Positions 43,062-52,010 of a stretch of DNA of 64,000 nt are shown piece by piece; the first letter of the stretch is position 1; each line of letters starts with the position of its first letter. Under the pieces are notes generated by a model. It saw only the letters and a program-made list of their open reading frames with translations. It did no database searches and was not told the DNA's origin. Source of the stretch: Enterococcus rivorum (GTDB taxonomy: Bacteria; Bacillota; Bacilli; Lactobacillales; Enterococcaceae); assembly GCF_001742285.1 (NCBI RefSeq), contig NZ_MIEK01000045.1, positions 62,001 to 126,000 of the forward strand, read 5' to 3'. Both the position numbers and the translations under genes were made by a program.

Positions 43062-43664
43062 ATGGATATGCGTTGGGCGAAGCCGATTACAAAGAATTGG
43101 AATAAAAGAGAAAAGAGAATAGAAGAGGCTATAAGAAATCAGAGCCTTAAAGAAAACCGAAAAGTAGTGAAGGATTTTGTTCAAAAAGACGTTATAGAAG
43201 ATACAGTTTTTCCTATGAATCAAGATGTCGGCTTAGAAATGGCAGAAGATTTCATGGTAAAAAATGGCGACAAAATAGCAGTAGGATTATACAATACAGG
43301 GACAAAGCAGTTTGGTGGTACGAATATTTCTTCAGCATTTTATGCCGGTTCCAAAATGGTTGGAGCGGCAGGGAAAGCAATGCCTCTAATTGGGGCAGCT
43401 GTTGACTTCGGCTCAATGGTAGCTAGTGGTGAGAGCGATGCAGATGCTGCGGCCAAAACAGGGGCTCATCTTATTGCTAATATTGGAATTGGATTAGCAA
43501 TAGGTGCACTTGGAGTAACTGGTTTAGGAGCAATTGCTCTAGGTGCAGTGGTTACTTTGGGAGTTACTGAATTAGTTATTGATCCGCTATATGATGTTAC
43601 GAAAAAAGAAGTAGGGGATGCAGTAAAATCTGTAGGGAAATGGGTAGGTAATTTATTTGGCTAA
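43062..43664 (+). CDS. Orphan membrane-toxin tip (TspA-like C-terminus)
   Basis: 200 residues. The first half is linker-like. The second half is the Gly/Ala-rich tip (AGKAMPLIGAAVDFGSMVA, LIANIGIGLAIGALGVTGL) and ends in DAVKSVGKWVGNLFG, closely like the end of the toxin at 37527. The LXG head is absent and there is no good ribosome site at the ATG. It is a silent tip cassette with its immunity gene directly behind. Confidence 0.7.
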   Translation: MDMRWAKPITKNWNKREKRIEEAIRNQSLKENRKVVKDFVQKDVIEDTVFPMNQDVGLEMAEDFMVKNGDKIAVGLYNTGTKQFGGTNISSAFYAGSKMVGAAGKAMPLIGAAVDFGSMVASGESDADAAAKTGAHLIANIGIGLAIGALGVTGLGAIALGAVVTLGVTELVIDPLYDVTKKEVGDAVKSVGKWVGNLFG

Positions 43665-44196
43665 AACAAAATATATTTTAATTAAGAACAATTATTTGGG
43701 CAAAGAGTCACTTTATTTTGATTTGACTAGTGGACTTTTTATAAAACGGGAAGAAAAAACACCCGCAGGAATGTATGTTTTAACAGTTTTGCTTATGGTT
43801 ATGAGTCGTAGTATAAAAAATGAAAGGATAAACGGGAATTTCTTCTTTTTTTTGGTAACAGGTGTTTGTATAGGAGTGGGGATAGGCTATATTTTTCAAG
43901 TTATAGACCAGTATTTTAAAAGTTCTTCTGGTAATTTTAAGGAAATAGAGAACGATGGAAAATACCTAATCAAATACTTGAAGGTTGGACAACTGCTACT
44001 ATCTAATCAAATAAAGATAATCAGTGTAGTAAGCCTGTTATGTCCAATAGCGTATATAACTTTTTATTTTAAACAAACACTACTAAACTTTTTTTTAGTT
44101 ATATTAATGACTTTTGCGGTTGTAGCACTTTTAAATTTTTCTTCACCATTTAAAAAGAAAAAAGTATTTCAAGAAATTAGTGAAAAAATAAAATAG
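43657..44196 (+). CDS. DUF443-like membrane immunity protein (probable)
   Basis: 179 residues from TTG inside the end of the toxin tip (8-base overlap). It has a soluble start (KYILIKNNYLGKESLYFDLTSG) and four or five membrane helices. The start resembles that of the protein at 38927 (IAIYNGEEGTKSIFFDNL). It is the immunity gene of the 43062 tip by position. Confidence 0.65.
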   Translation: MAKTKYILIKNNYLGKESLYFDLTSGLFIKREEKTPAGMYVLTVLLMVMSRSIKNERINGNFFFFLVTGVCIGVGIGYIFQVIDQYFKSSSGNFKEIENDGKYLIKYLKVGQLLLSNQIKIISVVSLLCPIAYITFYFKQTLLNFFLVILMTFAVVALLNFSSPFKKKKVFQEISEKIK

Positions 44197-44214
44197 AAGA
44201 TGAGGGAATAGAGA

Positions 44215-44514
44215 ATGGAATTGTTACCAATAGGAACCGTCGTAACCTTGAATAATGGGGAACAAGAATTAATGATTACAGCACGTTTCCCGCTGTATAA
44301 TAACAATGGAGAAATTGGTTATTTTGATTATGCAGGATGTTTTTATCCACAAGGTCAAATTAATGAGGGAAACTACTTCTTTAATAGCGAAGATATTCAG
44401 AAGATTCATTTCACAGGGTATATTTCAGAAGAAGAACAAGAATTGCAAAAAAATATAAAAGAACAATTAAAGTCAACAAAGTATCCTAAGTTAAACATTA
44501 AAGAAACGCTCTAA
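44215..44514 (+). CDS. DUF4176 family protein, copy 5
   Basis: 99 residues: LPIGTVVTLNNGEQELMITAR, GEIGYFDYAGCFYPQGQ, NYFFNSEDIQKIHF, the full family pattern. It is close to copy 1 (39517). After it stands AAAATAACTATATATTATTA, a 20-base sequence also found at 29230 and, slightly changed, at 46020. Confidence 0.75.
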   Translation: MELLPIGTVVTLNNGEQELMITARFPLYNNNGEIGYFDYAGCFYPQGQINEGNYFFNSEDIQKIHFTGYISEEEQELQKNIKEQLKSTKYPKLNIKETL

Positions 44515-44600
44515 ACTGAAAAATAACTATATATTATTACATAGTTAGTGCATCTGTCAGCTCTTATTTTTCTAAGGGGGTAGGATACGCTAGTACTAGT

Positions 44601-45017
44601 TTGTCAGCGGCTTCTGGTTTTGCAGCAAAAGGGATGTTACAAGGTGTTGCGAAAGTAGCAGGACCAGTAATTGGATTTACTAGTGATCTTTCAGAAGGAA
44701 AATCTGTAGGACAAGCTATTGCCCATACTGCTGTTACAACGGGGTTAGGTATACAGATAGCTTCTGGAGTAGGTTTTTGGGTCACTGTTGCTTTGGGGGT
44801 TACCCCAGTTGGAATGGTAGCTGTTGGTATTGCTGTAGCAAGTGGATTAGTAGCAAATATAATATATGAATCGAACTTTCTTGGTATTAAAGATATGGCA
44901 AATGATTGGTCAAAAGGATTTGATAATGGGATTAAAGGTATCAAGAAAGAAGTAGGGAGAGTCGGTGAATCTATTTCTAAAGGCTGGAATAGTTTAGTAT
45001 CTAGTTTTGGAGGATGA
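44601..45017 (+). CDS. Orphan membrane-toxin tip, fragment
   Basis: 138 residues from a possible TTG, but the open frame extends upstream to about 44550 with no start codon. Gly/Ala-rich segments (AAKGMLQGVAKVAGPVIGF, GVGFWVTVALGVTPVGMVAVG) end in an amphipathic tail (GIKKEVGRVGESISKGW). It is another silent tip. The join to the repeated AACTATATATTATTA sequence suggests a recombination point. Confidence 0.6.
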   Translation: MSAASGFAAKGMLQGVAKVAGPVIGFTSDLSEGKSVGQAIAHTAVTTGLGIQIASGVGFWVTVALGVTPVGMVAVGIAVASGLVANIIYESNFLGIKDMANDWSKGFDNGIKGIKKEVGRVGESISKGWNSLVSSFGG

Positions 45018-45021
45018 AAGA

Positions 45022-45666
45022 ATGAGAATAGACAATTCTAAAATAAGTAGGTACAAACTCGTTTTACTAAACAAAAAAAGATACTTAATAGATATGGATA
45101 CCAATAAGTTAATCTGGTTTTTTCCGATGTTTGTATGGCAGTATAAACTGAAAGCACTAGAAATAACTGAGGAGCAATACAGTGAGTTGAAACGTGCGAC
45201 TAAATACTCGGAGTCAACTGGCTTAAATATTGCTGCTATTAGTTTGGGAGGAGCAATTTATACTTTTCTCAGAAGTTTTATGGCTATTTTTTTTAAAGAG
45301 GTAACAATGCATGCATTAATTACTTATGTTGTCGTGACAATCGCTTTAGCTATTGGATTAAGAGGCAGTGTATCTTTATTCAATCGTAAAAAATTAAAGA
45401 AATATATAGACAAACAAGAATTTCTGGGAGACATTCATTTGGTGGAAATGAATTCTTATTATAGAAAAATTTGTTTTCAATCAATGCTCATCTTCTTTGG
45501 TGTTTATCTCTTTTTATTTTATTTGTATATCGCATATCTTGAGGTCATCGTTTTAACTATAATAGCGTTATTATCTTTTGTGTTATTGTTTTTGAATACT
45601 GCTGTTGTGAGACCGTATACTAATATGGAGTATGCTTACTCAAAAAATAGAGAGAAAAATAAGTAA
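45022..45666 (+). CDS. DUF443-like membrane immunity protein (TsaI-like)
   Basis: 214 residues from the ATG at 45022 (TTGGAGGATGAAAG upstream). The start S-R-Y-K-L-V-L-L-N-K-K-R-Y-L-I-D-M-D...W-F-F-P-M-F-V-W-Q-Y-K-L-K-A-L is the DUF443 N-terminal pattern. Five membrane helices follow. It is the immunity partner of the tip at 44601. Confidence 0.78.
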   Translation: MRIDNSKISRYKLVLLNKKRYLIDMDTNKLIWFFPMFVWQYKLKALEITEEQYSELKRATKYSESTGLNIAAISLGGAIYTFLRSFMAIFFKEVTMHALITYVVVTIALAIGLRGSVSLFNRKKLKKYIDKQEFLGDIHLVEMNSYYRKICFQSMLIFFGVYLFLFYLYIAYLEVIVLTIIALLSFVLLFLNTAVVRPYTNMEYAYSKNREKNK

Positions 45667-45711
45667 ATTAGGTTGTTTGTTTAGAAATACATTTAGAAAA
45701 GAGGATAAAAA

Positions 45712-46014
45712 ATGTTATCAATTGGTTCAATTGTTTATTTAAGAGAAGGTAGTCAGAAAATTATGGTCTTGAACAGAGGGCCGGTCTTAAAGGAAAATGA
45801 TGAAAAGGTACTCTATGACTACAGTGGCTGTAAATTCCCGAATGGCTTAAATCCAGAGGAAGTTCTTTATTTTAATCAAGAAAATATTGATAAAGTTGTT
45901 TTTGCTGGGTATACAGATGAGGAACAAGAACGATTCGATGATTTATACAATGAGTGGTTGAAGAATGAAGGGAAAATGTTGAAAAAAGGCGATGTAAAAC
46001 AAGCTTTGAAATAG
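45712..46014 (+). CDS. DUF4176 family protein, copy 6
   Basis: 100 residues: LSIGSIVYLREGSQKIMVLNRG, YDYSGCKFPNG, YFNQENIDKVVFAGY. It is closest to the broken copy 2 and shows what that copy's intact start should look like (ATG-TTA-TCA-ATT-GGT). It is the last gene of T7SS locus 2. Confidence 0.75.
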   Translation: MLSIGSIVYLREGSQKIMVLNRGPVLKENDEKVLYDYSGCKFPNGLNPEEVLYFNQENIDKVVFAGYTDEEQERFDDLYNEWLKNEGKMLKKGDVKQALK

Positions 46015-46044
46015 CTAGAAAAATAACCATATATTATGATCATG

Positions 46045-46079
46045 AGAGTCGATTGCTTCGCTGTAATTGGCTCTTTTTT
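46045..46079 (+). terminator. Terminator closing T7SS locus 2
   Basis: GAGTCGATTGC / GTAATTGGCTC with TTTTTTG, the same element as at 29253-29287 with a few changes. Both loci therefore share this right border. Confidence 0.75.
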
Positions 46080-46114
46080 GTGTTGCCAAAAATAAGGAAG
46101 GAGGAGTGAAAATA

Positions 46115-46189
46115 ATGTTTGAAAGCAACGGTAATCGCTATCTAACAAAAAGAGTCAATGAACAAATACCAAAAGAAATACAGCGATAA
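46115..46189 (+). pseudogene. Truncated DUF960 gene
   Basis: MFESNGNRYLTKRVNEQIPKEIQ then stop, 24 codons. It matches the first 23 residues of the DUF960 protein at 29323, with the same upstream ribosome site and terminator. The match ends abruptly. From 46190 to 46563 I find no gene and no clear repeat. This probably marks the right boundary of the SCC-like island. Confidence 0.75.
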
Positions 46190-46563
46190 GTAGTATCCTA
46201 CTTACTTTGAAATAACGTACATGCGGCAAATGATTGAAAGCGTTTCGTTTACTGGGAAAGAATAAGTTAGCAAGTAAAACTACATTCAAGTGACAGATTT
46301 ATTCTCATAACTGTCGAATGAACAACGAGACTGAAATTGGTAATCGGTAAAAGTTCGTTGTAAAATAAAGAATGATGAAGTCTTCATGGGTATTGGGAAA
46401 AAATTACACTAACCTCAATTAGAGTGATTATACCTGTTTGTCTGAAAATTATGTGAATTGGAATAACCATAAAGACGACTGCTAAGGAACAGAGCGATTT
46501 TTTTATTTCAAATACCTACTAAATATAGAATTGAGATTGCTGAAGAAAGAAGGCGAAAAAAGT

Positions 46564-48831
46564 ATGAAGCAAAAAGCCAGACCTAAAAAATACATTAAAA
46601 ATTCCCCAAAAATGAAAAATAAACAAAAAGCAAAACCAAAAAGAAAATGGGTAAATCGAGTAATTTGGTCATCTCTAATCCTAATTTTCATTACTATGTT
46701 GGGCGTTCTGGCTATGACCTTATATGTAAAGCAAAAACTAGTTAACCTACCAGCTGTGGATGCACAGTATTTAAAGACTTATGAGCCAACGCGTATTTTA
46801 GATAACAAAGGTCAAGTGATCTGGCAACCGACAGACCACCGCGTTCAAACAATGACCTATGAAGAAATACCTGAAATGTATAAGACCGCGTTATTAGCTA
46901 TTGAGGATGAAAATTTTTGGACAAACAAAGGCTTCTCAATTTCTGGGGTTATTAATATGTTAGGCGGTGTGGTTTACAGTAAAATAAACCCTCAATATAT
47001 CCCTCGTGGTGGTTCAACAATAGATCAGCAGTTAATTAAAAATCGATATTATAATGGTGGGGAAGGTCATAAGACCACCACTCGCAAAGTACAGGAATTA
47101 TTTTTGGCCAAACAATTAGATGAAAATTTTACAAAAGAAGAAATTCTAACCTTTTATGTAAATAGCTTAAGTTATGCAGAGGGCGCGACAGGGGTAAAAG
47201 CAATCATCCAAACCTATTTTGGGAAAACACCAGCCGATTATAAAGAGAGGACGCCGATCAATCTAGCGGAGCAGGCTTATATTGCTGGTTTATCTCAGGC
47301 GCCCACTAAATACAATCTGTATGAAAATCCCAAGGCTGCCAATGCTCGAAAAGAGACGGTGTTAATGAGATTGTATGAGTTGAAAAAGATTACAAAAAAG
47401 GAATATGAAGAAGCACTAGCGTATGATTTGTCTAAAGGATTGTTAGAACGTTTTAGGGAATCAGAGCGACAACGACAGCAGAATTTAAAATATAAAGTGT
47501 ACACAGATGAAGTATTAAATGAAATAAGAAAAATGGGCTATGTCCCTGAAGAAATCTCATTAACAGTACATACATTTTTAGATGAGAAAGTGTACGATAG
47601 CATTGCGAATAAAGTAAGAGAAAATCAGTATTATTTAGATGAACAACAACAAATAGCAGTAACGGCTATGAATAAAGACGGAGTCGTTGTTGGGATGGTT
47701 GGCGGTCGAAAACCAGATGATGAATTAAATCGCGCTGTTCAAAATACACGTTCTAGTGGCTCCAGTATGAAAGCATTTACGGCTTATGGGCCATTAATTC
47801 AATATTTAGGAGATACTTATAACACAGGCACCTTGTTTGACTCCTCTGATTATGTTTATCCAGGAACAAATAAGGTAATGAAGAATTGGGGACAGTATAC
47901 TTATGGAATGAAAAGTATGAAAGATTCGTTACGCTTATCACTTAATACTGTTGTAGGTCGAATTGACGATGAAATTCTTGGTTCAGATCGGATGAAAATA
48001 TTTCTTCATGGGGTGAATCTTGATATTCAAGATACGTACTCATCGGTTGATGGTATAGGACTAAATATATCAACGTTACAATCAGCAAGTGCCTACAATT
48101 CTCTGAATAATTTAGGCACATATATCGCGCCACGTTTTATCAAGTCGATCAAGTATACAGATGGAAGTGAAAAAAAGTTTGAACCGCAGACGAAACAAAG
48201 TATGACTGCTTCAACAGCATGGGTTCTTAACCATATGCTTCGGGGAGTGCCACAACCAGAATATACAGCTGCCGCAGCAGCGATTCCTCAGTATGAGGGG
48301 TATGCAGGGAAAACAGGAACAGTTGGTTTTTCTGAGAATATTAATCCGCCCGCTCCATATGGTGTTGGGGGAAGTGATGCATGGTATGTAAGTTATACAA
48401 ATAATGGTTATACGATTTCTATTTGGACTGGCTATGATGAACCGAATAGTTCACCACAAATACCAGATACTTATAAAGGGTATCAACAGTTGAATAGGGA
48501 TTTGCAATTACTATTAAATAATGGAACCCAACCTCCTAATTGGATTAAGCCAGACACGGTTAAGGTGTTAGGTGGCAATGGTTTAATGATGGATGTGGCC
48601 ATTACAGATGCAAAAGATAGTAGAACCTCGTCAATCAGTTTACCACCAACCCTAGACTATCAAGCAACTCAACTTGATGCAGTTGTTTCTAGTGCAGTTT
48701 TACCAAAAGGGTGGCCAGAGAGTGAAAAAGATCCGTTTTATCAGTATTATTTGGATGGTGGGACATTTCCACCTGAAGTATTATCAACAGAGTTGTATTT
48801 ACGATTACCAAAAGGTGGGAACGTAGAATGA
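46564..48831 (+). CDS. Class A penicillin-binding protein (transglycosylase-transpeptidase)
   Basis: 755 residues from the ATG at 46564. A basic cytoplasmic start and one membrane anchor (about 37-57) are followed by a glycosyltransferase domain (AIEDENFW near 112-119, RGGSTIDQQLIKN) and a transpeptidase domain with S-S-M-K (Ser400), S-L-N (459-461) and K-T-G (about 583). It polymerises and crosslinks peptidoglycan outside the membrane. The usual H after E-D-x-x-F (EDxxFxxHxG) is Asn here (FWTNKG). The stop overlaps the next gene by 4 bases. Confidence 0.88.
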   Translation: MKQKARPKKYIKNSPKMKNKQKAKPKRKWVNRVIWSSLILIFITMLGVLAMTLYVKQKLVNLPAVDAQYLKTYEPTRILDNKGQVIWQPTDHRVQTMTYEEIPEMYKTALLAIEDENFWTNKGFSISGVINMLGGVVYSKINPQYIPRGGSTIDQQLIKNRYYNGGEGHKTTTRKVQELFLAKQLDENFTKEEILTFYVNSLSYAEGATGVKAIIQTYFGKTPADYKERTPINLAEQAYIAGLSQAPTKYNLYENPKAANARKETVLMRLYELKKITKKEYEEALAYDLSKGLLERFRESERQRQQNLKYKVYTDEVLNEIRKMGYVPEEISLTVHTFLDEKVYDSIANKVRENQYYLDEQQQIAVTAMNKDGVVVGMVGGRKPDDELNRAVQNTRSSGSSMKAFTAYGPLIQYLGDTYNTGTLFDSSDYVYPGTNKVMKNWGQYTYGMKSMKDSLRLSLNTVVGRIDDEILGSDRMKIFLHGVNLDIQDTYSSVDGIGLNISTLQSASAYNSLNNLGTYIAPRFIKSIKYTDGSEKKFEPQTKQSMTASTAWVLNHMLRGVPQPEYTAAAAAIPQYEGYAGKTGTVGFSENINPPAPYGVGGSDAWYVSYTNNGYTISIWTGYDEPNSSPQIPDTYKGYQQLNRDLQLLLNNGTQPPNWIKPDTVKVLGGNGLMMDVAITDAKDSRTSSISLPPTLDYQATQLDAVVSSAVLPKGWPESEKDPFYQYYLDGGTFPPEVLSTELYLRLPKGGNVE

Positions 48832-49961
48832 TATGGAAAAAAATTGGCAAAGGACTTTTTTTGATTGTCTTTACGAGTGTGATTGTTTTGGTTGTTTTTT
48901 ATGGACGTAAAGTCCTCTATCAATATCAGCAAACAGCTGTCTGGAAAAATACAAAATTAGAAGGAACTTTAAACAATGTCCCGCCAGAATTAACAAAGAA
49001 TTATTTTACGACAGATCAAGTGGATGACCTTGAAATATGGAAAAAGTTGGAAGAAGAGTTGCAAATGATCCAACAGCAAAAAATGATTCCATTGGAGAAT
49101 GTTGAGCGCTTAGAAGAAATCTACCAACAAGCTTTAATGAGTAAGGAGAAACAACATATTACAGATGGTGAGATTGCCGCGCAAATAAAATTACTTCGTA
49201 TCTACTTGGATATTACAACCTTTGTCCCTGAGGCGTATAAAAATCCCGAACCAACTAGATTATCAACGTTGTATCATCAAATGGAATATTTAACCCTGGA
49301 AGACGATTCAGAGGTTAACAATGCATACCTTCAACAGCTAACAACTATTGTAAAAGATTATAATTCTTTAAAGGAGTTCATTGATACAACGTTGCCACTG
49401 CTAGGTGAGGTATCAGGACATTCCGTGTTAGTCAATCGAAAGTTAACAACCGTAGATACAAACAGCATTTTAGCACAGATTAAAAAAATGGACTTAATAA
49501 AATTTCCTAATATAAAAGAACTGAACATTCTACTAATGAGTGGGGATTGGATAAATGCAGTCACTATGAATGAGGTAGCGAATCAATACGATCAATGGCA
49601 AATGCAAAAGCAAATGATGCAAGCCCTAACTCAAAAAGACTATATTGATATTACTGCTATTACTACGTATAAAGAAGCTTTGGAGGCTGGGATTCGTGTC
49701 GAGGTATTTGAACGTGAATTGCACGAAATTGCCTTAGATAGTCCAATTAAAGAAATTAGATATAATGGAGAAAGAGTAATACCTGGTGAGTACGTTCTGA
49801 AAGGAACACCACTAACTGCTACAATCAGTCCAAGGTATGAAGCTACATCTCTTCAAACTACTGAAACAACGAGTACTGCAGTAGAAAAAGAAACCGGTAA
49901 TACTACAACAACTCAAGCGACTATCGATACAACCACTACCACTAGCTCGTCTGATAGATAG
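48828..49961 (+). CDS. Membrane-anchored extracellular protein coupled to the PBP
   Basis: 377 residues. One N-terminal membrane helix (about 9-24), then a helical extracellular body of about 300 residues, and a Thr/Ser-rich tail (TTTTSSSDR). The ATG overlaps the PBP stop (ATGA). I recognise no family. Coupling with the PBP and the single anchor suggest a PBP partner or regulator at the cell wall. Confidence 0.7.
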   Translation: MIWKKIGKGLFLIVFTSVIVLVVFYGRKVLYQYQQTAVWKNTKLEGTLNNVPPELTKNYFTTDQVDDLEIWKKLEEELQMIQQQKMIPLENVERLEEIYQQALMSKEKQHITDGEIAAQIKLLRIYLDITTFVPEAYKNPEPTRLSTLYHQMEYLTLEDDSEVNNAYLQQLTTIVKDYNSLKEFIDTTLPLLGEVSGHSVLVNRKLTTVDTNSILAQIKKMDLIKFPNIKELNILLMSGDWINAVTMNEVANQYDQWQMQKQMMQALTQKDYIDITAITTYKEALEAGIRVEVFERELHEIALDSPIKEIRYNGERVIPGEYVLKGTPLTATISPRYEATSLQTTETTSTAVEKETGNTTTTQATIDTTTTTSSSDR

Positions 49962-50272
49962 CTGTTACTAGTATATGATGTGCCTAACTTATAAATTCTG
50001 TTTTGATATAGATTGATAAACTGAGATTTCCTATTAGAGGCTACAGAAGTGATCATCAAGAAGCTTGTTGGCGCGATCCGAAGGTTAAAAAGATATTTGT
50101 TCAGATAGCATTCTCTAGACATTTTAATGTTTTAAAAGTTACTTTCTTGAAAACAAAAAGACTTTTTAGTCATGTTTAAGTAATCTTGTTGTAATATTGT
50201 AAATGTTATGGTAATATATTTAATGAAAGTGTAGCTTTCTTGTTTTTATACTAATTTCGGGAGGAACATGAA

Positions 50273-51550
50273 ATGAAAAAGAAAATAATAACGTTGGGTG
50301 TTGTGTCTGGATTATTTGGGGTTGCGGTTTTTACGGATTTTGGAGAGGCAACGGTTTCTGCTAGTGGATGGAAAGCCAATTATCCAGATACTATTCAAAT
50401 TTCTAACAATCAGAAAGAATATACGATGAAGCAAGGTGATACGCTTTGGGCAATTGGTCAAAAAATAAATGTAAAGTATCAAAAATTAGCAGAAATTAAT
50501 GGGATAAATTTAACCAAAGGGGATCAGTACGTACTGCCTATCGGTAGAGTTCTTTCTTTTGGAGATAATAAGATTACTGTGAAAAATAAAGATGGTTCAA
50601 TTTATTCTCAGTCAATAATTAAAGATAAAGATAAAATTGATCCTAATAAAGGTGTTGGGGAAGGAAACACTCAAGAAGATTATCCATACGCGGTAGCTCG
50701 AGAGGGATTGACCTATCCGGCAACATTCGACTTTCATGGAATGAATGTGCCGAATTCTGTCACTTTAGATTTTTCACAAGGAAATTCTGGAAAGGTGATT
50801 TTTGATATTAATTTAGTTGGACAACAAGAATATAATGCGAATTTTAGCAATATACCAACAAAAGAGATTAGAGTTTCTAATGCTGATGGCACAACAGGCA
50901 ATAGAATTAGAACAGTTAAAGTAAATACGGAAATCACGATGGAACCGACAAATAGTTATGACCGACAGCTTGTAACTGATAAAATCAACAAACTCTATCT
51001 TTTTGTTAATAAAAATGGAGGTATTTCTTTAGCAACTCCCAACTATGCTGGAAATTATGCTGATGGAGAGGCGGATGTTATGTTAGAAGTGTTGTTAGCA
51101 AACTCAAATAATGTTCAAAATCCAGTAACTAATGTTTTTGCAGGATATTCAGATGAGCAAATTGAATACGCTCGAGTAACAGAAGAACTATTACAATATT
51201 ATGGAATTGTAGGTCAACCAATTGAGATATCTGTAACAAAAAATGCGATTGGACATCAAGTATTACCATTTAACGGATCGCAGATTTTAGAGGAAAATAG
51301 TGTCACTTTAAGTTTTAACATGGATGGTTCAATGGCTTCTACGGTCTATGTGACGTATATATCGAATCATGATGGTTCTATTCGTTTCTATCGAAATCCA
51401 AATCATTACCAAGATGCTCGCTATGATACTGATCCTGAGTGGGTAAAAGAAGAGTCAGTGAAACTTATAAATAGTATTCAAACACTTAGGATTACTACTG
51501 CAAATGACCCACAAGCTGGTGGAATTATTTCATTGATAAAAATCAGTTAA
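50273..51550 (+). CDS. Secreted LysM-domain protein
   Basis: 425 residues. Signal peptide (MKKKIITLGVVSGLFGVAVF...) with cleavage likely after VSASG. A LysM domain (about 49-95: YTMKQGDTLWAIGQKINV...LAEINGI) binds peptidoglycan. The remaining 320 residues are beta-rich and not recognised. ATG after GGGAGGAAC. The 311-base gap before it (49962-50272) holds an AT-rich probable promoter region and no gene. Confidence 0.82.
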   Translation: MKKKIITLGVVSGLFGVAVFTDFGEATVSASGWKANYPDTIQISNNQKEYTMKQGDTLWAIGQKINVKYQKLAEINGINLTKGDQYVLPIGRVLSFGDNKITVKNKDGSIYSQSIIKDKDKIDPNKGVGEGNTQEDYPYAVAREGLTYPATFDFHGMNVPNSVTLDFSQGNSGKVIFDINLVGQQEYNANFSNIPTKEIRVSNADGTTGNRIRTVKVNTEITMEPTNSYDRQLVTDKINKLYLFVNKNGGISLATPNYAGNYADGEADVMLEVLLANSNNVQNPVTNVFAGYSDEQIEYARVTEELLQYYGIVGQPIEISVTKNAIGHQVLPFNGSQILEENSVTLSFNMDGSMASTVYVTYISNHDGSIRFYRNPNHYQDARYDTDPEWVKEESVKLINSIQTLRITTANDPQAGGIISLIKIS

Positions 51551-51600
51551 AATTTTTTTGGTATTGAATAAAATAAATTAATAAAAAATGATTTTACAAA

Positions 51601-51656
51601 ATATAGAGTTCTGAAAAGGCTGGAGCATGGTCTTTTAGAACTCTATATTATTTTTA
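51601..51656 (+). terminator. Rho-independent terminator
   Basis: ATATAGAGTTCT / AGAACTCTATAT, a perfect 12-bp stem, is followed by TATTTTTAT. It ends the LysM gene. The rest of the gap to 52010 is AT-rich with no gene seen. Confidence 0.85.
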
Positions 51657-52010
51657 TGGGAAGGGCAATCTGTAATTGTTGAGTAGTGGAAAAAAATCTA
51701 ACTATTTGAATTTGACAAACAATGTGTTTTTAAAGAATCAGAACACAGAAAAAAATTTTAATAACTGATTCTGATTATGAAATACGGTATAATAAGAAAA
51801 CGAGAGATTGTATTGAAGCTTATTTAAAACATTTTTATTATTTTCAAGAGATATACATCATTTATACTAAAATAAAACTAAGTGTTTTTTTCGGAATTAT
51901 TCAATAGATTAAAAAAATTTACGTCCAATTAGAATTATGTTCAGTCGTATTTTTAACTAAAATGGTCATCTTAGCGAACAAAAGAAGTAAGAAAAAGAGG
52001 TGAGGCTATT

